A stretch of 23,684 nucleotides of DNA from an uncultured Bacilli bacterium (GTDB taxonomy: Bacteria; Bacillota_I; Bacilli_A; RF39; UBA660): contig CANQAO010000004.1 in assembly GCA_947589375.1 (NCBI GenBank), forward strand, positions 1 through 23,684. Reading direction: 5' to 3'. Positions 7,962 to 13,470 of the stretch are shown here, in pieces; the stretch's first letter is position 1; every line of letters starts with the position of its first letter. Under the pieces are notes generated by a model. That model was not told where the DNA came from. It searched no databases and saw only the letters and a list, made by a program, of their open reading frames with translations. The translations under genes were made by a program, and so were the position numbers.

Positions 7962-8192
7962 TTATATCCCCTCCAACATACTCTGTATCGTTTCATTAAC
8001 GATTGGTTCATCTTCTACTGGAACATCATCTAATGTTATTTCATGACCTTGGTTAGTTATTTTAGATACGTGTACTTCTTCATCAGTAAAATGGTATACC
8101 AAATATTCGTTTCCATTTTCTAATTCAAAGGTACCGATAACCTCCGCGTCTTTTACTTCCCCATTTTTATTTATTTTTACTTTTTCTGTCAT
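7962..8192 (-). CDS. DUF1292-like small acidic protein
   Basis: The 76-aa product resembles DUF1292 proteins, small acidic Firmicutes proteins with no established role: GTFELENGNEYLVYHF followed by a short hairpin, VSKI, and an acidic C terminus (PVEDEPIVNETIQSMLEGI). DUF1292 members typically have this beta-rich 'tFe-endGkEYiVy' core and an acidic tail. It starts 10 nt after the stop of the LPQTG gene with GAGGAAA upstream, and its stop codon touches the ATG of the coiled-coil gene, so the three are one transcription unit. DUF1292 genes are usually found beside housekeeping genes such as yrrK and yrzL; their use in a surface-protein operon is unusual. Confidence 0.75.
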   Translation of the reverse strand: MTEKVKINKNGEVKDAEVIGTFELENGNEYLVYHFTDEEVHVSKITNQGHEITLDDVPVEDEPIVNETIQSMLEGI

Positions 8193-8202
8193 TTTTCCTC
8201 TT

Positions 8203-9576
8203 TTATCTTCTCTTAGAAATTTGTGGTACTTTTATCATTTCTGTAGTTTCACTATTTCTTTTTGATAATGCGTATGCTTCTAAACCTATTAAACCGGCAA
8301 ATGGGACACCTACAAAAAGGCTATTATAAAACGCATCATCACCTGTTTGTGGTAAATCACTTACTACTTCAGGTGTTTGTTCTTTAATTGGTGTTTCGAT
8401 TTCTTCCGGCGGAGTTACTGGAGGTGTTTCGATTTCTTCTGGTGGAGTTACTGGAGGTGTTTCGATATCTTTGTTAGCTTTATAATGCTCATCATCGGGA
8501 ATAGTATCTGGATCTATACTATTGGCATAACTATGAGTCATATATCCAGTAGCTATATCAAGATTTGCAGTACCATCAGGTGTAATAACATAATGACCAT
8601 TTTCATCTAGAGTAACTTGCATTGTACCAAGACCATATTCAGATAAATCATAAAATACGGTTCCATTAATATCTGTCGGATTCATACCTAAGAGTTTCAA
8701 TGTCGTATCATCAGTAATGGTAAAATTATCAAATAAATTTTGTTCATTAAATTCAGCTATAAATTTAGCTAATTCATCATAACTAAAAGCATCATCTGGT
8801 GAATAAATAGCTACGGCTGAACCATCTTCATTTTTAAGGATTGCCCAACCATTTTTATCTTCTAATTGAGGTGGTACTTTTACCGCTTCGCCGTGATTTT
8901 CATGGGCTTCACCATCACTTATATTAAGATATGGATCATCATCTGTTTGTACAGCTGTATCTGTTGTTTGTTGTTCAGCAACCATTTCTTCATCAGTAAG
9001 TTGGGTTTCATCAACCATTGTTGCTGCTTCGTTGTTATTGGTAAACATATCTTCAGTATTTACTGTTGTAGCTGAATCTACTCTATCAGTCATAGTTGAT
9101 TCCTCACTTATAGGAGCAACTTCTGAAGTGACTACTGATTCTGATTGAATAGCTGGTTCTGAAATAGTCACTGGTTCTGGCGTTTGAACAGCCGGTTCTG
9201 AAACAGCAACTGGTTCTGGTGTTTGAACAGCTGGTTCTGAAACAGCCACTGGTTCTGGTGATGAAATAGAATCAGCTGCTATTGATAATTCATCAGCATA
9301 AGCAGTTTGTGGTCCAAATAAGCCAAAATCAGCACCTACTGCTTCACCAAAAAGAGTTTTAATTGCTCCATATGTCACAAAAGTTCCACCAGTTAACGCA
9401 AGAGCCTTACCAACATTAGCTAATGTTGGATGCCTCATTATAAAATTTTGTACTTTCTCGTTACTTAACATTCTGGTTTTAATAGAATTAGCTAAAACAG
9501 TTAGTTTAGCAGCTAATCCATATGCATTCCATTTTCCTTGATCTTTCACTAAAGTAATAGTTCTTGTATTTGTCAT
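8203..9576 (-). CDS. LPQTG-anchored surface protein with shared ~130-aa domain
   Basis: Predicted cell-wall-anchored protein, 457 aa. The N terminus is unusually long for a signal peptide: about 55 polar residues precede a moderately hydrophobic segment (55-83), and a likely signal-peptidase site is AYA-DE near 94. Residues 107-145 hold three 13-residue PEPVAVSEPAVQT-type repeats, followed by an acidic Thr/Glu-rich stalk to about 235. Residues 239-370 form a domain shared with the 376-codon neighbour (EDKNGWAIL ... YSPDDAF ... DPDTIPDDEHYKANKD). Two 11-residue IETPPVTPPEE repeats precede LPQTG (408-412), a hydrophobic stretch, and an unusually long tail ending ISKRR. The sortase is not in the window. 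First gene of a three-gene operon with an extended -10 promoter. The domain's function is unknown; binding or adhesion is inference. Confidence 0.9.
   Translation of the reverse strand: MTNTRTITLVKDQGKWNAYGLAAKLTVLANSIKTRMLSNEKVQNFIMRHPTLANVGKALALTGGTFVTYGAIKTLFGEAVGADFGLFGPQTAYADELSIAADSISSPEPVAVSEPAVQTPEPVAVSEPAVQTPEPVTISEPAIQSESVVTSEVAPISEESTMTDRVDSATTVNTEDMFTNNNEAATMVDETQLTDEEMVAEQQTTDTAVQTDDDPYLNISDGEAHENHGEAVKVPPQLEDKNGWAILKNEDGSAVAIYSPDDAFSYDELAKFIAEFNEQNLFDNFTITDDTTLKLLGMNPTDINGTVFYDLSEYGLGTMQVTLDENGHYVITPDGTANLDIATGYMTHSYANSIDPDTIPDDEHYKANKDIETPPVTPPEEIETPPVTPPEEIETPIKEQTPEVVSDLPQTGDDAFYNSLFVGVPFAGLIGLEAYALSKRNSETTEMIKVPQISKRR
8390..8466 (-). repeat. 33-bp tandem repeat encoding IETPPVTPPEE
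   Basis: Two 33-bp units (8390-8422 and 8423-8455), differing at only two positions by eye, and a partial third (8456-8466). They encode the Pro/Glu-rich wall-spanning linker in front of the LPQTG motif. Such repeats expand and contract easily and may vary between strains. Confidence 0.85.
9142..9258 (-). repeat. 39-bp tandem repeat encoding PEPVAVSEPAVQT
   Basis: Three 39-bp units encode residues 107-119, 120-132 and 133-145 of the LPQTG protein; the first two are identical in protein and the third is PEPVTISEPAIQS. They form a Pro/Glu-rich stalk just after the signal peptide. Confidence 0.85.
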
Positions 9577-9655
9577 TTAGCCATCTCTCCTTTTTTAATT
9601 TCATTAAAGCTATAAAATGTTAACGTTATATGTAAAAGCCTATCCATACATTATT

Positions 9656-9684
9656 ATTATAGCAGTTTTATTATAAAATAACAA
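9656..9684 (-). promoter_or_regulatory. Promoter of the LPQTG/DUF1292/coiled-coil operon
   Basis: Minus strand TTGTTA (9684-9679), 17-bp spacer ending TGC, TATAAT (9661-9656): an extended -10 promoter. The leader is about 75 nt. The gene's ATG follows GGAGAG by 8-10 nt; a three-codon ATG-GCT-AAA-TGA overlaps its start. Confidence 0.7.
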
Positions 9685-9689
9685 TTATT

Positions 9690-9708
9690 TTTACACGAAA
9701 AGTGTAAA
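9690..9708 (-). promoter_or_regulatory. Inverted repeat immediately upstream of the -35
   Basis: TTTACAC-GAAAA-GTGTAAA is a perfect 7-bp inverted repeat with a 5-bp centre, ending 5 bp upstream of the -35 hexamer. The dyad and its position suit a regulator binding site; it could instead be a second weak terminator hairpin after the upstream gene. Confidence 0.45.
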
Positions 9709-9739
9709 CAAAAAGAACTATTAATAAATAATAGCTCTT
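9709..9739 (-). terminator. Terminator of the LPQTS surface gene
   Basis: The minus strand has an 11-bp stem AAGAGCTATTA / TAATAGTTCTT with one G-U pair and a 5-nt loop (9739-9713), then a T-run. It lies 20 nt past the stop codon. Confidence 0.8.
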
Positions 9740-9758
9740 AAAATATATTTTTTTTATA

Positions 9759-10856
9759 CTAGCGTCTCTTAGAAATTCTTCTTGTAGCAACAGTTTCAGT
9801 GTTTAATCCACTACGTAAATTTTTAAGACCAGCAAGTGATAAACCTGAAATAGCAGCTAAGGCTAATAACTCAGCATATGTTGTTTCATCACTTGTTTGT
9901 GGTAATTCAGTAACAATTGGTTCTGGCTCTGGTGTTGGTTCTGGTTCTGGAGTTGGTTCTGGCTCTGGAGTTGGTTCTGGAGTTGGTTCTGGTTCTGGAT
10001 CTTTATTGGCTTTATAATGTTCATCATCAGGAATAGTATCTGGATCAATGTCGTTAGCATAACTATGTGTCATATACCCAGTTGAAACAGTAACATCTAC
10101 ACTTCCATCTGGAATAACATGATAAATTCCATTTTCATCCAAAGTGACTTCAATTACACCTAAACCATAGTCACTTAAATCACAATATACTGGAGTACCA
10201 ACTTCTGTAGGATTTACTACGATTAATTTAACAGTAGTACCATCAGAAATTACAATTGGTGAAAGACCAGATTTATTAAAGTTGTCGATAAATTTATTTA
10301 ATTCATCTAAACTAAATGCATCATCTGGTGAATAAATGGCTGCTGCTGAACCATCAGAAGTTTGAACGATGGCAAAACCATTTTTATCTTCTTGTTTTTG
10401 TGGAACTTCAACTTCTTCAGGGTTTTCTTTTGATTCGCCATCAACAATTTGAAGTTCATTTTCTTTGTCAGTAGCAGACTGAATCCCTTGAACTACTTCT
10501 TCTACTGTTTCAGCAATTTCTTCATCAGTAGTTTCTAAGGCGATAGTATCATCAGTTTCGGCTTCTACTACTGGTGTTTCTACATATTCAGATTCTTCAA
10601 CCATTTCTGTTACTGGTGCTTCTACATATTCAGATTCTGTATATGTTGGTTCTTCATATGATACAACTGCTTCTTCAGCTGGTTGTTCCATAGGTGTAAC
10701 ACCTTCATTTACGTCTATTACTTCTGGAACTTCGTCAGCAAAAGCTTTTTGACCAGGTAAAATAAGTGCAGCTGCAACTAGTACACTATTGATTTTACCC
10801 ATAAGTTTGAATTTTTTAGTTTGTAAAAATTCTTTAAGACCTTTAAATTTTTTCAT
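9759..10856 (-). CDS. LPQTS-type surface protein, paralogue of the neighbour
   Basis: Predicted exported, sortase-type protein of 365 aa from the chosen start. A conventional signal peptide (MKKFKGLKEFLQ ... LVAAALILPG) has a likely cleavage site AFA-DE. An acidic Glu/Thr/Tyr-rich region with two SEYVEAPV/SEYVETPV copies follows. The ~130-residue domain shared with the 8203-9576 product spans about 156-286. A PEPTPEP linker leads to LPQTSDE, a hydrophobic stretch and a basic tail ending RRISKRR. The sorting motif has Ser in place of the usual Gly. The start is ambiguous: ATG at 10856 lies 8 nt after GGGAG and starts a good signal peptide; in-frame ATGs at 10862 and 10889 are possible. It has its own promoter and terminator. 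Ligand unknown. Confidence 0.88.
   Translation of the reverse strand: MKKFKGLKEFLQTKKFKLMGKINSVLVAAALILPGQKAFADEVPEVIDVNEGVTPMEQPAEEAVVSYEEPTYTESEYVEAPVTEMVEESEYVETPVVEAETDDTIALETTDEEIAETVEEVVQGIQSATDKENELQIVDGESKENPEEVEVPQKQEDKNGFAIVQTSDGSAAAIYSPDDAFSLDELNKFIDNFNKSGLSPIVISDGTTVKLIVVNPTEVGTPVYCDLSDYGLGVIEVTLDENGIYHVIPDGSVDVTVSTGYMTHSYANDIDPDTIPDDEHYKANKDPEPEPTPEPTPEPEPTPEPEPTPEPEPIVTELPQTSDETTYAELLALAAISGLSLAGLKNLRSGLNTETVATRRISKRR
9919..9998 (-). repeat. Pro-Glu-Pro-Thr low-complexity repeat
   Basis: Short tandem units of GGTTCTGG and GTTGGTTCTG type (plus-strand view) encode PEPTPEPEP repeats, the wall-spanning linker preceding LPQTS. The plus-strand reading frame through it is a by-product of the repeat. 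Confidence 0.85.
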
Positions 10857-10943
10857 TTTCATCTCTCCCTTTCCGAAAGATTTTTCCATTTACCCCTTAT
10901 AAATTAATAAGTTTTCTTGAAAAATCCCCCTTTACGAGTGGGT

Positions 10944-10972
10944 ATGATAACATAAAATCTTTATTTTGTCAA
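10944..10972 (-). promoter_or_regulatory. Promoter of the LPQTS surface gene
   Basis: Minus strand TTGACA (10972-10967), 17-bp spacer ending TGT, TATCAT (10949-10944). The leader is about 80 nt and includes a G-rich stretch (GTAAAGGGGG). The whole promoter closely resembles that of the thioester gene at 13395. Confidence 0.75.
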
Positions 10973-10988
10973 ATTATCGAGTGAAAAG

Positions 10989-11019
10989 AAAAAAAAGAAC
11001 TATTTTTTCATAGTTCTTT
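10989..11019 (-). terminator. Terminator of the second thioester-domain gene
   Basis: A perfect 10-bp stem AAAGAACTAT / ATAGTTCTTT (11019-11010 and 11003-10994, 6-nt loop) is followed by a T-run on the minus strand. It touches the stop codon of the gene. Confidence 0.85.
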
Positions 11020-12031
11020 AAGCTTTTTTACTTCTTTTAGTGCGATAGAGAATTACACCAAGACCAACAATTATTATAACTATACCAGCAACCACGGAAA
11101 TCATTAACACGTTAGCACTAGTGTTTGGTACATCAACTTCGACGGTAGTTGTATCTGGCGCTACTGTTAAGTTTATAGCTTTAGTAAGTGGAGTTTCATC
11201 ACTATATAAGCCAACTACTCTTTGATAATCGTTATTTGAAGATTTATATATTTGGGCTTTTTTATTTACTCCTTTAGCACTAACTTCAATATTAACTGTT
11301 GTTTCTGCATTTAATTCATCAGTTGGAATTCTAACTTTAAACTTTTCACCATTATTGAAGATTGTTCTGGCTTTGCCGGTTTCATCGACAATTCTAGTAT
11401 TACTAGTTCCACCATCAAAAGTAGCGTTATATGACTTAATTCCTGTTAAATCAACGGAAATTAAACGTGATTCATAATAATTTCCATCATCAGAAAGCAC
11501 AAGTTCATTACCTTCAGAATTAATATTTAAATTATAATTTGGCTTGGTAGCTACAGCTTTTTTAGCATTAGCGACGAGTGGCTTAATATATTTAGGAATC
11601 AAATCATAAAGGTCAGTTGTCGTCGCATTTCTAAAAGTATCTACAACATCATTATCGCCTTGATTAGTATCATCTAAATACCACCAAATAGCGGCTTGGG
11701 TAATGATTTTGTCGTTTTCATCGTTACCAGTAGGTCTAACATTTGGATAACCATGTTCTAAAATATACTGAACACCAGCATCAGCCTCACCAACTAAAGT
11801 AGCTTCGGTATTAGATTGTAAAGCTAACTTTTGGTTATCAATACAATATAAGCTATCACCTTCAGTTGTCGTAAAATAAGTAAATCCATATTTATTATTC
11901 GAAATTGTGTCCGATAATACTTCAGCACGTTTTACTTTTATAGAATTTGGTGCCGCTAAAGCTGTGTCAAAATTAAGCGTAAAAACAAGGGCTACCAAGG
12001 CAAATAATGATAATATTTTTGTCTTTTTCAT
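11018..12031 (-). CDS. Thioester-domain (TQXA) surface protein, PNTSAN C terminus
   Basis: Predicted surface adhesin-like protein, 337 aa. The signal peptide (residues 1-26, ALA-AP) is followed by a thioester domain of the TQXA class: YCID supplies Cys63 and TQAAIWWY supplies Gln112, the pair that forms the internal Cys-Gln thioester in streptococcal TED adhesins, which bind host amines covalently. Residues about 165-295 look like a beta-sandwich stalk (TGKARTIFNNGEKFKVRIP). The C terminus is VPNTSAN, a long hydrophobic helix, and RTKRSKKA: a sorting-signal layout with a non-LPxTG motif. The start at 12031 follows GGGAGG by 6-7 nt; upstream in-frame ATGs lie in the promoter region. Residues 32-159 differ from the neighbour at only 9 of 128 positions. 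It has its own extended -10 and terminator. Confidence 0.9.
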   Translation of the reverse strand: MKKTKILSLFALVALVFTLNFDTALAAPNSIKVKRAEVLSDTISNNKYGFTYFTTTEGDSLYCIDNQKLALQSNTEATLVGEADAGVQYILEHGYPNVRPTGNDENDKIITQAAIWWYLDDTNQGDNDVVDTFRNATTTDLYDLIPKYIKPLVANAKKAVATKPNYNLNINSEGNELVLSDDGNYYESRLISVDLTGIKSYNATFDGGTSNTRIVDETGKARTIFNNGEKFKVRIPTDELNAETTVNIEVSAKGVNKKAQIYKSSNNDYQRVVGLYSDETPLTKAINLTVAPDTTTVEVDVPNTSANVLMISVVAGIVIIIVGLGVILYRTKRSKKA

Positions 12032-12058
12032 TTTATTCCTCCCGTATCTTACAATATT

Positions 12059-12067
12059 ATTATAACA
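12059..12067 (-). promoter_or_regulatory. Extended -10 promoter of the second thioester gene
   Basis: The minus strand reads TGTTATAAT (12067-12059). The -35 position holds no good match, being T-rich terminator sequence; the nearest TTGACA (12120-12115) is too far upstream to pair with it. Confidence 0.55.
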
Positions 12068-12077
12068 TGATTGCATT

Positions 12078-12102
12078 AAAAAAAACATTAAAAAATGTTT
12101 TT
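12078..12102 (-). terminator. Second terminator between the two thioester genes
   Basis: Minus strand AAAAACATT-TTTT-AATGTTTTT followed by more T: a 9-bp AT-rich stem and a T-run of eight. Together with the hairpin at 12122-12151 it separates the two paralogues. Confidence 0.6.
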
Positions 12103-12121
12103 GATGTTAAAAAGTGTCAAG

Positions 12122-12151
12122 AAAAGAGTTATTTACTCTTATAAATAACTC
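12122..12151 (-). terminator. First terminator after the larger thioester gene
   Basis: A perfect 10-bp stem GAGTTATTTA / TAAATAACTC (12151-12142 and 12135-12126), loop TAAGAG, followed by TTTTCTT. It overlaps the last codons of the gene. Confidence 0.7.
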
Positions 12152-13395
12152 TTTCTAGTTCTATAAATAATTAGTCCTGTACCAGCAAGTACTAATAATA
12201 ATCCAAGCACAATAACAATTACAGGAATATTAGCACTGGTGTTTGGAGCCGCAACTACGACACCACATTCAGCGTCATATGTATTTTTATCTACTATGTT
12301 ACCATCTTTTCCATAGTAAACATCATTAATTAAAATACATGATTTTTCACACTCTTGTTTATAAGTATCTTTATCAACTACATTACCAGCTTTTCCATAG
12401 TAAACATCATCGATAACTTCACATGATTTTTTACATTCTTTAGTATAAGTTTTTTCATCGACTATGGTTCCCTTTTTACCATAGAAAGTATCACCAATAA
12501 TTTCACAAATATGTTTTTCGACATTAACCGCTAATTTAGTGTTGATTTTAGCCGTTTTTGGTTCTTCATATAAACCTACTACTCTTTGGTAAGCATTGTT
12601 GTTGCTTTTGAAAATCATTGCTTTTTTACCAGTATTAGTAGCTTCTAAGCTAACATTGATTTCATCAGCTTCTTTTACTTCATTAGCAGGTACAACAATT
12701 TTAAATTGTTCTTTAGAATTAAATGTCGTTTTAGCTTTACCATTTTCGTCAGTTACTTCACCATTAGAAACTTGAACTTTATATGTAGGTGCATTAGTTA
12801 TTGTAGCAGTAATTAATGAAGATTCATAATTTTTCTCATCACTAGTTAATTTAAGTGTAGCACTATCTTTACTAATTACAATCTTTGGTGTTTGCGTGGT
12901 GTTCTTTTGTGCTTTTTTAGCATCAGCAACTAGTGGCTTAATATATTTAGGAATCAAATCATAAAGGTCAGTTGTCGTTGCATTTCTAAAAGTATCTGAT
13001 ACATTATTATTACCTTGATTAGTATCATCTAAATACCACCAAATAGCGGCTTGGGTAATAATTTTGTCATTTTCATCATTACCAGTAGGTCTAACATTTG
13101 GATAACCATGTTCTAAAATATATTGAACACCGGCATCAGCCTCACCGATTAAAGTAACTTCGGTATTAGACTGTAAAGCTAATTTTTCGTTATCAATACA
13201 ATATAAGCTATCGCCTTCAGTTGTCATAAAATAAGTAAATCCATATTTATTATTCGAAATTGTGTCCGATAATGTTTCAGCACGTTTTACTTTGACAGAA
13301 TTTGGTGTAGTTTTGGCAGTTACACCAGTAAAGCTAAGTGTGAATAAAGTAATGACTGCTAGAGCAATACTTAAAAATTTCATCCATTTTTTCAT
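12139..13395 (-). CDS. Thioester-domain (TQXA) surface protein with Cys repeats
   Basis: Predicted surface adhesin-like protein, 418 aa. Order: signal peptide (1-27, cleavage near VTA-KT); thioester domain with Cys66 (YCID) and Gln115 (TQAAIWWY); a beta-rich stalk domain (about 170-285) homologous to that of the neighbour but much diverged; three 28-residue cysteine repeats (CEVIDDVYYGKAGNVVDK type, two Cys each, last unit shortened); then APNTSAN, a hydrophobic helix and RTRKSYL. The Cys-Gln pair predicts an internal thioester able to couple to host or matrix amines, as in known TED adhesins. The ATG lies after GGGGGG, about 9 nt away. The gene has a consensus -35 inside the end of the upstream membrane-protein gene and a leader hairpin. 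Cysteine-rich repeats are uncommon in sortase substrates. Confidence 0.9.
   Translation of the reverse strand: MKKWMKFLSIALAVITLFTLSFTGVTAKTTPNSVKVKRAETLSDTISNNKYGFTYFMTTEGDSLYCIDNEKLALQSNTEVTLIGEADAGVQYILEHGYPNVRPTGNDENDKIITQAAIWWYLDDTNQGNNNVSDTFRNATTTDLYDLIPKYIKPLVADAKKAQKNTTQTPKIVISKDSATLKLTSDEKNYESSLITATITNAPTYKVQVSNGEVTDENGKAKTTFNSKEQFKIVVPANEVKEADEINVSLEATNTGKKAMIFKSNNNAYQRVVGLYEEPKTAKINTKLAVNVEKHICEIIGDTFYGKKGTIVDEKTYTKECKKSCEVIDDVYYGKAGNVVDKDTYKQECEKSCILINDVYYGKDGNIVDKNTYDAECGVVVAAPNTSANIPVIVIVLGLLLVLAGTGLIIYRTRKSYL
12262..12507 (-). repeat. 84-bp tandem repeats encoding 28-aa Cys units
   Basis: Three units at 12507-12424, 12423-12340 and 12339-12262 (last one short) encode C-x-I-x(2)-D-x-[FY]-YGK-x-G-x(2)-VD-x(3)-Y-x(3)-EC. 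Each unit has one Cys at its start and one near its end. Confidence 0.9.
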
Positions 13396-13413
13396 AGATA
13401 TTTCCCCCCTTAA

Positions 13414-13438
13414 CGCCTTAAATTCGCGTTTACAGGCG
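13414..13438 (-). promoter_or_regulatory. 5' leader hairpin of the larger thioester gene
   Basis: Minus strand CGCCT-(G)-TAAA-CGCGAA-TTTA-AGGCG: a 9-bp stem with one bulged G, starting at or next to the predicted transcription start. It ends 8 nt before the G-rich ribosome binding site. It could stabilise the mRNA 5' end or serve as an operator; function inferred from position only. Confidence 0.5.
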
Positions 13439-13441
13439 GAT

Positions 13442-13470
13442 ATACTAACATTAAATTACTTTTTTGTCAA
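13442..13470 (-). promoter_or_regulatory. Promoter of the larger thioester gene
   Basis: Minus strand TTGACA (13470-13465), 17-bp spacer ending TGT, TAGTAT (13447-13442). The -35 lies inside the last codons of the AI-2E-family gene. Aligned with the promoter at 10944-10972, 25 of 33 bases from the -35 onward are identical. Confidence 0.7.

Noticed and set aside
8377..8610. Plus-strand frame with FFRRSYWRCFDFFWWSYW repeats
   Set aside because: Antisense of the IETPPVTPPEE repeat; no independent gene signals.
9573..9584. Three-codon leader frame ATG GCT AAA TGA overlapping the start of the LPQTG gene
   Set aside because: Its ATG is only about 2 nt from GGAG, too close for efficient initiation, while the gene's own ATG is suitably placed; most likely chance.
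9799..10017. Plus-strand reading frame rich in GSGSGVGSGS
   Set aside because: It is the antisense of the PEPT repeat in the surface protein gene and has no ribosome binding site.
12115..12120. TTGACA as the -35 for the second thioester gene
   Set aside because: It lies about 50 bp upstream of the extended -10, with two terminator hairpins around it, so it cannot form one promoter with it.
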